A stretch of DNA of 64,000 nt. Source: Macrocystis pyrifera. Its lineage: Eukaryota; Sar; Phaeophyceae; Laminariales; Laminariaceae. Location: positions 18,081,142 through 18,145,141 of the forward strand of contig JASSKH010000001.1 of the NCBI GenBank assembly GCA_031763025.1, written 5' to 3'. Below, in pieces: positions 51,801-60,441 of this stretch; the stretch's first letter is position 1; the number at the start of each line of letters is the position of its first letter. The notes under the pieces are model-generated. The model searched no databases. It was not told where the DNA came from and saw only the letters and a list, made by a program, of their open reading frames with translations. Made by a program: the position numbers and the translations under genes.

Positions 51801-54800
51801 TATGGACCCCCGTAACAGTCAAAGTCTACTACTAGTCAAACTTTATCAATACAATATTCAAAGTAGATTGTGTAGCCAAAGCCTAGTCAAAAGTCGAATC
51901 AAAAGCCGGGTCGATGTAGAGTCAAGAGTCTGGTCAAAGTCGAGTCAGAGCCGAGCCAAAACTCTAGCCAATCGTCGAGTCGAGGTCGAGTCAGAGTCTA
52001 CTGTGAAGTCAAATTCGAGTGAAAGTCAGGTCAAAGTCTATGAATAGAGTAGCCGGAGTCTGCTCAAAGTCTGTTACGGGGGACCGTAGAGTAGTAAATA
52101 TCACCCAACATTGTTAAGTGAAAAATAGGTGAACGTACAGTTTTTTTTTTGCGTACCGTAGGTCCGACAGTATTTACTATGGTCCCCCGTAGTATTTTTA
52201 GTATTAGCAGTTAACCCCATCAGGAACACAGTCCCGTTCTGGGGAACAATCCAGTCTAATTCCAAGTAGTTTTTCCCCTAAACGGGACTGCGGCGCGGTA
52301 GTAGTATAAAAAGGGTTAGCGTCTAGTCAAAGGCTAGCCACAGCAGTGGAGTCAAAGCCTGGTCTAGCCAAAGGCTATCGATAGAATAGTCATCGTCTAC
52401 GTATGTATCTGGTAGCCAAATTCTGGTCGAAGCCGACTCAAAATCGAGTCATCTGCTGTAGTCGAACTCTGGTCGACCTTTGATCAAAGTCAGGTCGAAG
52501 CCGTGTCAAAGCAAAGTCCAGCATGTGAGCGCAAGGACTGTGGCATCCAGGTATCACCCGCCAAGCACGATGTACTGTAGAACTTGCGTTTAGTACAAAT
52601 CAGGAGTATCTAGATTCGTTGTCTGGATCATCGAATAGGGGTATATCTGATCTATCTGATCTGTCTGAACTATCTGATCGGTCTGATCCATCTTGTCCAT
52701 CTGATCTATCTGATCCATCTGATCTATCTGATCCATCTGATCTGTCTGATCTATCTGATCTATCTAATCTGTCTGATCTATCTGAACTATCTGATCGGTC
52801 TGATCCATCTCGTCCATCTGATCTATCTGATCTACTCGACGTATGATTAGTACTTGTACCACTTTGCCCGAGAGTATAGGTCGCGTTTGATATTCACTTC
52901 AGAAGAGTCCAAACGGAGATATTATTTTCAGAGTGGTGTACACGTGCCGTCGCTAGTGCACATTATATGGCTCCCACCTATTGCGGAGGACCATAGTAAA
53001 TGGGACCATTTTTTTTTAGTAAAACTAGGGAAATAAATAGTTTTTTGTGTGTACCGTAGGTGTTATTTACTGTGGTCCTCCGTAGTAGCAACATGAGTTA
53101 TTATGATAATAGACTAGGCACATCAGAAATAGTTTTTCCCCCCGAAATATACACCGTAGGCAATGCAATATATGCATCCGATCTATCTCATGTGCGATTT
53201 ATACAGCATGTCCTTTCTCCTTTCCACCCCTTTCTCGTCACCGCTTTTGCTCCTTGCAGCATGGGAAGACGCAGAGGAGAAGATGCTGGTGAAGGCTGTC
53301 ACGGACCGCATGCAAGGCGAAGGTACACCGTTGGCAGTCATCGTTATGTAGCCCTGACCGTTGGTCCTGTATCCTCTAAATGGTGTATCCGTTGGCATTC
53401 AACTTCAACGTTCAAATTTAAGGTGTATGCCATGAATACCGTTCATTGGTTGGTGCTATTTATATGACTGACCATGATCGGTGCCTCGGAGGTACGTAGA
53501 ATGCGCAGCAATGTGTTGATGCTCCTTGTATTCGAATACGACGGTTGTTTGTCGTCGCGAACGGCCTCAACAGTGAAGGTCGATGGTGCTGCAGTAAGTG
53601 TCACTGCCCAAGCTGCTGCAATGGGCAACAATGGTTGGTGATACGTATGTGTGCTGTGTGTTTTTGTGGACAAATGGTTGATGCTGTATATCAGTACCAT
53701 GGTTGGTGGAATGGGCAACAACTGCAGTGATTGGTGATACCTGGTATATATATGTGTGTGTATGTTCTTCACATTGAACCGTTCTTTCTACCCGTCGACA
53801 TCCAGCAGCACAACCGGTGTCCTTGCCGATTCTTCAATCCTAAAGAGATACAAGCTCTCTCTGTGGTCACAAAACTACGACACAGGGATATTACTTTGTC
53901 ATGCAGAAAGCAGAGTAGACAATGCAATGCCATGTATGTCATCATACTGGATACGACATGCATGACGTACACATTCTAAGAAACAGAAAAAAAAATGAAA
54001 GAAACAAAGGGAAACAATTCGAAGGAAAAAGAAGGCAGAAAAAATGTCGTGCCCCCCCCGCAGGAAATGAGGCAGACAATATCAATACAGAACAAGCAAA
54101 AGGATTAGTACCACCACATATATACAGAGTTCGGCTGAGAACGAAAGGAAATAACAGGCAAACCAAAAGCACGGAAAAAAAAACTCCCCCCCCCAGGCAG
54201 CCGAAGCAGTTCGTGGCGTTCTGCCTACTATTAATAGTTGATCTGATACCTTGCGACCCTGTCTCCTTCCTGCTTTTGTCAACCATGCCCCATCCCCGGA
54301 GACGATGCCTCGGGAGATGCAAAACAAACTAGCAACCACCGACAAAACAAGCCTTCCTTCAGGAGGACAAGAAGGAAGAAACATAGAACAAACAAAATAA
54401 GAATTTCACGGAGGATCAAACCGCAAAAAAAAAAAAAACAGAAAAACGGGCAGCAGTGGTTGATGCCGCATATCAGGATAAAAATCGTGTGCGATGTTTT
54501 TTGTATGCGATGGCTGGTGGTTGAAGGATCGGTCGCTCCCGTCCAACGTGCCAGCGCTTCGTATGGTCTCAAATATCGGACAGATCGTTCACAGATAGAT
54601 CACATAGATCAGATAGATAATTTACAGATAAACCATTTAGGTCTTTACCAACATGGTAGGTTGTGAAGAGTTGTATATTGCAGATTCACCGATAAATGTG
54701 GTCGGGATCGTGCATGGATCAACCAGACGAAAAAGGTCTATATCTGCCGTCGAACATCCAGAGCACTTTCCCTTTTAGGACTGCAGTCTCTTTAGATCAG

Positions 54801-57800
54801 TTTAGGGGTCAAACTACCTAGAATTTTAGTGGTTTTTCTCCCAAACGGGACTGCAGCCCTGAACTAGTTTATAGGGAGATCGGGTCTGGCGTTTTTTTTA
54901 AAGGCTCATGTACACGCTTACATCTTAGACCGCAGTCGTTGAGCGATCGGTGATATTGACAATGGTTGTTGGCATTGACAATAGTTCGTGCCTGTACATG
55001 GTTGGTGATATTGACAGTGATGGTACGAAATTTGAGGGTATTTTTTCGGCAATGGTTGATGTCATTTTTGTAGGGGTTGATGTCACTGGAAAATGGTTGA
55101 AGGCTTTCAACTGTTTCAATGCAAGTATTGTTGAGGGTGTTGACAATGGCTGACTTCATTGACGATTACTGTAGTATATTGGCGTTTGTTTTTGGTGTTG
55201 ACAACGATTGATGATGTTCAATATGGTTGGTGATGTTGACAATGGCGGTGGTTGATAATTGACAATGCGTGATATCATTGACAATCGTTGATAGCATTGA
55301 CGATGATTGATGCCACTGAAATGGTTGATATCAATCGCTATGGTTGATAACGTTTTCAGTGGTTCGTTATCTTTGGCGATGGCTGATAGCAATGCTGTCA
55401 ATGGCGATGGTTGACATAATCGATAGTGGTGGCATAGTTGACTATGGTTTTACATCAGTGGAAGTGACTGACATCAGTAGCAATGGTAGACACAATTGGC
55501 AATGGTCGAGGCTATGTATTGACACTGGTTGAATGGCATCATCAGCTTGTTTTTTATGCGGTGCAATTGACGAAATTTTGGTGACTGCTGTTGGGAACAC
55601 AATCGTTGAATATGTAGCAATGATGGGTTATATGTCAACACCATGGTTCACAGTGGCGGCATTAACCCCTTTGTGACTTGCGCGGGGAACATTGACGATA
55701 GAAGGTGGCGATTCCAGCAACGGCCACTGCGCGTTTAGACAGATGATCCAATGGTTGCTTGTGTCCGAGTTTCAATGGTTGAATGCAAGGAGTCATACGG
55801 CACGGGCGCAACACGACCCTGCCCGAACTACTGCTAGGCGCTCACGCTGCTGCGCGTATGTAGGATGTTGATAGATAACACCAAAAGAGGTAATCATTGT
55901 TTTGGTAGCTATCCGTTGTATCCCAAAGGAGTCAAGCAGCGGCGGCAGAGAATGACCGATCGCGCCCTCGCAACGTTCCGACGCTGGCGCGGCAGGTGGC
56001 GCAGAACTGAACCTCAGGGGCGACGAGAAAGTGGACGTGCAGTGGGCGGACGTCTCCAGAATGGTGGGAACGAGAAATCGCATCGCTTGCCAGAAGAAGT
56101 GGGAGTACCTGCAGGTATAGTATGATATTGCATAGTATAGTATAGTACCTGGCATAGCATATGATATTAATAGTAGTATAATATAGTCTAGTGAATTATC
56201 ATATACGATAGTGTACTAGCCGCCTCCCTTCGCTGTGATATCGAGAAAACTCGTCGAAAATGTTTCGTCTTTAGCGCGTGCTGCCTGCTGGTATAATATA
56301 GAGAGCTGCTTCCGCCAGCTGTGTGGAGGTCGAGGTGATTTTGTCGAAAAAAACTTCATTTCTGGCACGTGCTACGTATGGTGTTTCGATCGCGCGAGCT
56401 GGATGGCTGTTAATATTGGCGATGGCCGAATCAGTTATCAATTCGTCGATGGTGCCAGTACAGTTCCATCAGCTCCGAGATCGAGATATTTTCGTCGAAA
56501 ATTTTCGTCTTTAGCACGTGCTGCGTGTGATGTATGTTATTACCCCATACAGGATGAAGGTCATGGTACCAGTTTCCATATGTATGTAATATATATACGT
56601 ATATAGCGGCAAGCTTGTCCACGATGTATGCCATCCTGGTCGTGTCGCTTGTGCCTGCAGCCAGCTGGCATTGTTAAATGTGAATGGTAAAGTTACAGTA
56701 AGTGTATATGGCGTTGCTAGACGGATGTAGGATGTGCATGCACTAAAGGCGACGGAAGGAGATTGTGCAGCCCCTCAGCTGATGTGTTGAAATGCCCTTA
56801 TCAGTTAGATACTTGAGCCGAAGAAGAGCTTGACTCCAACACGAGAGAAACACACACCCTGACAGCAAGAGCCGTGGTGCGAGAGAGGTAGCGCCTTTCA
56901 AACCATAAAAATTCAACCGGCAGGTGTTTTAGACTGACATAAAGTCACCGACAACACTACCAAATTTTGTCAGGATACAGAAACGAGCGCGTCTTGTTTT
57001 TTTTTTTTTCCGATTTGAGTCGTGCTAATACCTAGGCGATGGAATTGGTTTATCAAGGTTTGTCTCAAAATCAGTCTTTCGGGGTGAGAGGCATAATCCT
57101 TGATGTCAACTCATGTCAACTGAGAAGACCCGAAACCGAATAGGTGTAATCCTACCGTACCACACTAGCACACACCATGTCACCACACACACGAACACTG
57201 TCAAAAAGAGGCGTGTGGCGATAGGGGGAGCCCATTTTGCCAAGAATTCGTAGCATCGAATGACGGGCTTCTCGTCGACCGTGGAAGAACATACCAGGCA
57301 CATGTTTGAGCGCAGTTAGTGTTTTTACATCGTTTTTCGTTGTGAGTGTTTTTTTATATTAATTTTCGTTATATTTACGTACGTATTAGTTGTGGTGTTT
57401 TTTGCATTATTTTTCAGTAATGTACGTACCAGGTATTATGTAATAGGCCACGGGATAGCTGATCGGGCTATGTTTTCGTTTTTTTATCTCATATGAACAT
57501 GAACATCGGGTGAGAGGTTTTGAAGCTCCTCAAGTGTTCAGACATTGAAACTAGAAATTAGTTGCAGCCCCAATTATAAAAGGCAAACGCGCGTCGCAAT
57601 TGCGTTTTTCTATTGTTGTTTCCTCGCAGGGGCAGCGGATGGACCAGTGGCTGCAGTCGCAAGCGCGGAGCAAGGTCAGCCTGAACATGTCCTTCGTCCG
57701 ATCAATCGTCAACACCAAGGCCAGGGATGAGAGCGAGGTAACCTGGACCAGGCTACCGTTCCCACGTGCCCAGCTCCGGTGGAAAAAACTTCGGGAAAGG

Positions 57801-60441
57801 ACGCCTGCGACCGCCAACATGGACCTCCAAGAGGTGCGTGCGCCACTGGATTTCCAGTAGGTTTTCCAGTAGGAATTCCAGTAGGGTTTCCTCTAGGGTT
57901 CAGATTGCCAGTAGGGTATTGCCAGTAGGGTTGCAAGTAGGATTTAGAGTAGGGTTCCAGTAGGTTTTTCCAGTAGGATAACCAGCAGGATTCTCCAATA
58001 GTTATTTCTCTGCATGTAGGGTTTCCCTGCAGACTTTCCGGTAGGCTTTCCAGTTGGTTTTGGCCTGAGGCGACGCCTGACAAACGTCGCACTTGATCAT
58101 TGCCAGCTCGGTTGCCTTTGGGGCTGCCTTCGGATTTGCTATAAGGAATTATAGCAAGATTCCCCCTTGGATTTCCAGTAGGATCGCCTTTGGGGTTGCC
58201 GATTTCCAGCTGGATCACCAGTAGGTAAACCAGTAGGTGTGTCCGTAGAGTTTCCAGTAGGATTGCCAGTAGCTGTATCAGTAGATTGTTCCGTCAAGAT
58301 TGCCAAGGGGGTTTCCAGTAAGAATGCCGATAGGATCATCAATAGGATTGCTAGTAGGATCTCCCCGTAGGATTTCGCCAGTTCGATTTCCGGTAGGACA
58401 TAGGAATGCACAGCAGGATTGTCAGTAGGACTGCCGGTGGGAATGTCAGCCAGTAGAATTGCCTTTAGACCACTGTCTCGCTGTAGGACAGAACTCTCAC
58501 GTACGTACAGCGTTGGCTGCACCACGATTGGCTCGCCTGTGGGGTTAGGGTTACACAACTTTTACGCTCGCACGCACGCACGCACTCATACGTATTACGT
58601 CCCCGTGCCCCCCCGCCCTGCAGGCCCTCTCAGCAGTGATGAAGACGCTGCAGGAGCAAGCCGTCCTCGAAGACTCCCTTGAGTCCACACCCTTGCCCCT
58701 CCAAGACTCCCTCCGAGAGGCCGGTACCTCCAGCACCGCCGGGAGAGAGCGGCAGGGTGCCCGGAACGGTGGTAAGCGCGCGAGGGCTGCCGCAGGAGAA
58801 GGTGTTACCACCGCGCCGGCAGCGGTGCAGCCAAATGCAGACGGCCTGGACGACGTCAGCGGGGGGGGGGGGCTTCTTCCGCGTCGCTTGGTGCGAGTGA
58901 GCATGGCCGGGGGGTGGGGAGTGGGGGGTTATGGTTCTTGGTGTGCTTGGGAACTGGGTGTGGGGTACGGACGGCAGACGGGTGGCAGTCTGTGCTTTGT
59001 GCGGGTGTTGACGTGTTTGTTTGTTGTTTTGAGTGGAAGTTTTTGCTTTGTGCCTTGTGTTTTTTTTTCGTTAAGGTTATGAGTGTAAGTTTTTAGTTTG
59101 TTTCGTGAGTGCGTGTTTTTGTTTGTTTTGTTTTGTTTTTTTTTTTTTTTTTTGACCATTGTACAGCGTCGGCAGCATCACAATCAGCGCGGAATACTCT
59201 ATGCACACCGCACCACCGCACCTGACGCTACATAGTCTGCGCGATGCTGGTGTTGCCCACAGGCGAGAGGTGCGACACGTCGGAAAAAAAGAGGTCCAAG
59301 AAGAAAAAGAAGAGCAAGAAGCGAGGGAGAGAGCAGATGGAAGGAGTGTTTCCCGCGAGAGAGTCAACCCGCACAGTGAGAAAGGACCCCACAGTAAATC
59401 GATGGCATTGCCGCCCCGCCAAAAAAGCCAATTTGTTGTACCCCCCCCCCCCCCCACCCCCCAGTCATGAGACTCGGCGAACACCTCACGACGCTTCGCG
59501 CTTGGTGCAACCAATGTCTCCCGGGTCGGCGAGAACCCGGCGTGCTCCGTCCAGGCATTGCAGGGATGCTAGGGTCCATGGTTAGACGACTGCGGCCATG
59601 CATGATATCGAGTACACCTACTCCAGGTCTTCGTATAGTCATACGACTACGGCCATGCATGTCAGGAGTATACCCCCGCCCCCCAAAATTAAACAACTAC
59701 ATATCCGCTGTCACTAGTACCTCCGTCCCCCCCGATAACATCAAAATGTTGAAATGTCCTCCGGCCACACCACCAGAAAACAAATCAATTCATTCGACGT
59801 TGTCATCCAAATGCAAGAAAGTCCACCTCGCAAACGGATCTTGCTATATAGGATGCAGCTCGCCCTTGATGCGACTCGCCCCAACACCTCACGGCGCTTC
59901 GCGCTTGGTGCAAGCAATTTCCGCCTGGTCCGTGAAAACCCGACGTGCTCCATCCCGGCATTGTGGGGATGCGAGGGTATGTGGTCATACGACTATGGCC
60001 ATGCATGACTTGAGTACACCCCTCCCCCTGCCCCCACCGCAACCCGTTTACAACAGCAAAATGTATTCCACACTTAATTCAAGTAGTTTTTCCCCAAACG
60101 TGGTCACGGTTTTTTAAGTAGTTGATACTCACCCACCCCCCCTTCCCTTTATTACCCCCCACCCCCCCCGTCCCACCCAGGATGAGGAAGAGCAGCCCCT
60201 AACGGGCGAGTCGCCAGAAGCGACGGTAGCTGACTGGGACTCTCTCAATCTCAACTGCGACCAGCCCATCTCGGCGGAAGATCACCACTTGGACCTCGAC
60301 CACCTTTCTGAGACGCTGCTGCCACCGGCTGTAGCCTTGGCGCCTATTGTCTCCAAATCGGACGAAACGCCTGGTCGTTCTGCTGAACGGAAAAATAGGA
60401 AACTCATGCGCGCTGTGGCGCTAGCGTTGGATGAAGACTAG
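39054..60441 (+). CDS. Four-repeat Myb/SANT protein (Reb1/TTF-1/DMTF1-like), thirteen exons
   Basis: The exons are 39054-39299, 41887-41938, 45433-45483, 46679-46758, 48869-48955, 50127-50213, 51424-51532, 53260-53322, 56005-56114, 57630-57833, 58624-58771, 59263-59375 and 60181-60441. They total 1611 nt, 536 aa, with every intron phase consistent. Repeat 1 spans about 118-185 (KFSKAETQII, W159, IYRH). Repeat 2 (187-230) has RGPW, KW209 and CRDKY. Repeat 3 (238-292) carries W239, W272 and W291, with a short charged insert. Repeat 4 (about 300-350) has W302, W334 and W346. A lysine-rich signal lies at 421-435 and the tail is acidic. This layout is that of Reb1/TTF-1/DMTF1-type nuclear proteins, which bind DNA at rDNA terminators or promoters; which role applies here is not readable. 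Confidence 0.82.
39300..41200. other. Myb gene intron 1, left part, no gene recognised
   Basis: CTG/CAG-rich patches, a (GGGTCA)n-like run at 40685-40775 that includes atttagggttggggttgggg, and a partial family D copy near 40990-41045. Confidence 0.45.
41211..41315. mobile_element. Palindromic TA-MITE, copy 9
   Basis: TTACGGGGG/CCCCCGTAA with TA flanks, 105 bp, in Myb gene intron 1. Confidence 0.9.
41887..41938 (+). CDS. Myb gene exon 2 (small)
   Basis: A 52-nt exon with acceptor tggttcggacag and a strong donor gtgagt, phase 0 in and 1 out. It encodes LRPTSGKGEGRSSKIAT. It was accepted because it joins exon 1 (phase 0) to exon 3 (needs phase 1) and has good splice sites; the coding content alone would be too short to call. 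Confidence 0.55.
42145..42260 (+). repeat. ATCTATCTGAT minisatellite
   Basis: Degenerate gatctatctgat units ending in catcacctgccgttg, as at 22.8 kb. Confidence 0.75.
42279..42289 (-). other. tRNA-like B box relic
   Basis: The minus strand reads GGGTTCAAGTG in a T-arm-like context beside (GTT)n. Third such relic in the window. Confidence 0.3.
42384..42632 (+). repeat. (GTA)n microsatellite, ~250 bp
   Basis: Long run of gta with GTG interruptions. It gives poly-Val, poly-Ser, poly-Tyr, poly-Thr and poly-Leu readings, none of them genes. Confidence 0.97.
42655..42718 (+). repeat. (GAT)n microsatellite
   Basis: About 18 gat units with two breaks; minus readings are poly-His/Ser/Ile. Confidence 0.95.
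42870..44340. other. Myb gene intron 2, middle part, no gene recognised
   Basis: Mixed sequence with a C run at 43341-43358, a short MITE-like fragment (tatcacggaggcccaaagta, 43150) and two TACCAGGTA motifs. No coding signal. Confidence 0.4.
44350..44590 (+). repeat. GGCTACTGTTGGCTA minisatellite
   Basis: Degenerate units of ttggctactgt/gttgactactg, 15-33 bp. Plus ORF with YCWLPVGYRVD repeats is a shadow. Confidence 0.85.
45433..45483 (+). CDS. Myb gene exon 3
   Basis: The acceptor cctcccccgcag sits at the end of a C/T-rich tract, the donor is gtgagc, phase 1 in and 1 out. It encodes SYGPRKWGENGSDMKQ plus split codons. An alternative acceptor at 45320 would keep the frame and add 38 residues, and an ATG at 45405 could be an alternative start. 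Confidence 0.62.
46228..46432. mobile_element. Foldback element, ~80-bp arms
   Basis: Left arm (tgcagggttggcatcggtgc, ctgctcatccgtcc, ttttccatcgctgtcgctct) pairs with the right arm (agagcgacagcgatggaaag, gatggatgagca, gccagcaccgacatccctgc). Central loop ~45 bp. Unrelated to the TA-MITE. Lies in Myb gene intron 3. Confidence 0.85.
46455..46585 (+). repeat. Dispersed repeat family G, copy 2
   Basis: Shares ccccccccggt, ttatcgcgca, cactgctcgtcgattttt and gactcacgctctctcgc with 23440-23585. Starts right after the foldback element. Confidence 0.6.
46679..46758 (+). CDS. Myb gene exon 4: start of Myb-like repeat 1
   Basis: The acceptor is gtgttcag and the donor gtcagc, phase 1 in and 0 out. GKFSKAETQIIVDAVKVYA and NNDVS match the first helix region of Reb1/TTF-1-type repeats, where an aromatic residue and an acidic residue precede a long amphipathic helix. 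Confidence 0.8.
47025..47090 (+). repeat. GATCGGGGTAACTCA ~19-bp repeat
   Basis: Four short units of cgatcgggataactgagtg. Followed at 47165-47215 by an ATATCGGATATC palindromic run. Confidence 0.8.
47800..48300. other. Myb gene intron 4, open stretch without recognised gene
   Basis: A 105-codon plus-strand ORF at 47810-48127 (with YGARMRVITHPLYRLLKDEL) lies in this intron. No splice sites join it in phase and no family is recognised. Confidence 0.3.
48358..48700 (+). repeat. Dispersed repeat family B, long copy
   Basis: Matches 53755-54065 in reverse orientation, including the T-rich lead-in (tttctgtttctttt, tttcgaattg), gatgacatggcattgcat and gctggatgtcgacgggtaga. Confidence 0.82.
48701..48740 (+). 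repeat. (CAA)n microsatellite
   Basis: About 13 uninterrupted caa units at the end of the family B copy. Confidence 0.97.
48869..48955 (+). CDS. Myb gene exon 5: middle of repeat 1
   Basis: A run of more than 20 T followed by gcag gives a textbook acceptor; the donor is gtgcca. Phase 0 to 0, 29 codons. GAWIVIAECLPDRTIQ holds the second conserved Trp and the P-x-R-T turn before the recognition helix. The exon was predicted from the gap between exons 4 and 6 and then found. Confidence 0.82.
49030..50100. other. Myb gene intron 5, no gene recognised
   Basis: Includes ggagggggggggcgtactcatttgttgctta-type text (49400-49440), also at 5395-5440 and in inverted form at 51325-51385, plus unique sequence. 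No coding signal. Confidence 0.45.
50127..50213 (+). CDS. Myb gene exon 6: end of repeat 1 and start of repeat 2
   Basis: The acceptor is gattgcag and the donor gtgagt; 29 codons, phase 0 to 0. SIYRHGIRQLH closes repeat 1. MKRGPWSALEVCTLQTL opens repeat 2, equivalent to the RG-x-W-T-x-EED start of canonical Myb repeats. Here the acidic residues are partly replaced (SALEV). Confidence 0.85.
50619..50725. mobile_element. Palindromic TA-MITE, copy 10
   Basis: TTACGGGGG/CCCCCGTAA, TA flanks; in Myb gene intron 6. Confidence 0.9.
51424..51532 (+). CDS. Myb gene exon 7: end of repeat 2
   Basis: The acceptor is ttgttttag; the likely donor is gtgatg at 51533, phase 0 in and 1 out. VSQHGNKWRTIEKSMG and SADTCRDKYREI form a near-canonical second half of a Myb repeat, with NKW and the C-R-D-K recognition helix. 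The intron after it begins with a MITE 20 bp downstream (51553). Confidence 0.87.
51553..51657. mobile_element. Palindromic TA-MITE, copy 11
   Basis: Intact ends except CA for the right TA. Begins 20 bp after Myb exon 7. Confidence 0.9.
51711..51815. mobile_element. Palindromic TA-MITE, copy 12
   Basis: Second MITE only ~50 bp after copy 11; internal text differs (tagcacatatac), so it is not a simple duplication. Confidence 0.9.
51820..52520 (+). repeat. AGTCAAAGTC/GTCGAGTC degenerate array
   Basis: ~700 bp of imperfect gtcaaagtcgagtc units, broken by MITE copy 13. Confidence 0.65.
52074..52192. mobile_element. Palindromic TA-MITE, copy 13
   Basis: Arms TTACGGGGGACC/GGTCCCCCGTA; enlarged middle with a T10 run. 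Confidence 0.82.
52638..52845 (+). repeat. TCTGATCTATCTGATC minisatellite
   Basis: 10-12-bp units; the plus ORF is an SDLSDLSDPSDL shadow. Confidence 0.92.
52981..53085. mobile_element. Palindromic TA-MITE, copy 14
   Basis: Diverged ends (TTGCGGAGG/CCTCCGTAG), 105 bp, 175 bp before Myb exon 8. Confidence 0.82.
53260..53322 (+). CDS. Myb gene exon 8: start of repeat 3
   Basis: The acceptor is tccttgcag and the donor gtacac, phase 1 in and 1 out. AWEDAEEKMLVKAVTDRM has the W-x-x-x-EE-x-x-L pattern that opens a Myb/SANT repeat. Confidence 0.83.
53755..54065 (-). repeat. Dispersed repeat family B, inverted long copy
   Basis: Reverse complement of 48358-48700: tctacccgtcgacatccagc, caatgcaatgccatg, caattcgaagg. 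Lies in Myb gene intron 8. Confidence 0.82.
54945..55680 (+). repeat. TTGACAATGGTTGATG degenerate minisatellite
   Basis: ~700 bp of imperfect gttgacaatggttggtgat units in Myb gene intron 8. ORFs on both strands are shadows. Confidence 0.8.
56005..56114 (+). CDS. Myb gene exon 9: end of repeat 3
   Basis: The acceptor is ggtggcgcag and the donor gtatag, phase 1 in and 0 out. LNLRGDEKVDVQWADVSRM then TRNRIACQKKWEYLQ: the second Trp, the T-R-x-x-x-x-C recognition helix and the third Trp are all visible. The short insert before VQW is usual for Reb1/TTF-1-type third repeats. Confidence 0.83.
56240..56540 (+). repeat. Short triplicated motif TCGTCGAAAAT...AGCACGTGCTG
   Basis: Three spaced copies of gtcgaaaatgtttcgtctttag with gcacgtgctgc, at ~56250, 56340 and 56495. 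Confidence 0.6.
57630..57833 (+). CDS. Myb gene exon 10: repeat 4
   Basis: The acceptor is tttcctcgcag and the donor gtgcgt; 68 codons, phase 0. DQWLQSQ, a long Arg/Lys-rich helix region, VTWTRL and QLRWKKLRERTP. The RWKxLR-x-R-x-P ending is typical of the last repeat of TTF-1/Reb1/DMTF1-like proteins. Confidence 0.86.
57845..58470 (+). repeat. TTTCCAGTAGGATT minisatellite
   Basis: ~40 degenerate 12-18-bp units of ttccagtagg, filling intron 10 of the Myb gene (57834-58623). Minus ORFs with PTGNPTGN repeats are shadows. Confidence 0.9.
58624..58771 (+). CDS. Myb gene exon 11: linker
   Basis: The acceptor is gccctgcag and the donor gtaagc, phase 0 in and 1 out. Its start (LSAVMKTLQEQAVLEDSLE) is helical and acidic, then Ser/Gly/Arg-rich. 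The frame stays open beyond the donor to about 58900, so retention or a later donor (gtgagc at 58897) is possible, but only the 58772 donor keeps phase with exon 12. Confidence 0.75.
59263..59375 (+). CDS. Myb gene exon 12: nuclear localisation signal
   Basis: The acceptor is ttgcccacag and the donor gtgaga, phase 1 in and 0 out. It carries EKKRSKKKKKSKKRGRE, an unusually dense basic stretch expected to act as a nuclear or nucleolar localisation signal. Confidence 0.75.
59464..59620 (+). repeat. Dispersed repeat family D, copy 2
   Basis: cctcacgacgcttcgcgctt, ggcattgcagggatg and cggccatgcatgat. Next copy at 59850. Confidence 0.8.
59850..60020 (+). repeat. Dispersed repeat family D, copy 3
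   Basis: cctcacggcgcttcgcgctt, ccggcattgtggggatgcga and ggccatgcatgactt. Lies in the last intron of the Myb gene. Confidence 0.8.
60181..60441 (+). CDS. Myb gene exon 13: acidic C-terminus and stop
   Basis: A C-rich tract ends in cccacccag; the frame is open for 86 codons to TAG at 60439-60441. It starts DEEEQPLTGE, is rich in Asp, Glu, Ser and Leu in the middle and ends with a short basic patch and ALALDED. An acidic tail of this kind is common in transcription factors; no fold is recognisable. Confidence 0.8.
   Translation, partial: DEEEQPLTGESPEATVADWDSLNLNCDQPISAEDHHLDLDHLSETLLPPAVALAPIVSKSDETPGRSAERKNRKLMRAVALALDED

Noticed and set aside
54945..55680. Possible secreted or repeat protein ORFs around TTGACAATGG
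   Set aside because: Degenerate minisatellite; the readings are short and repeat-driven on both strands.
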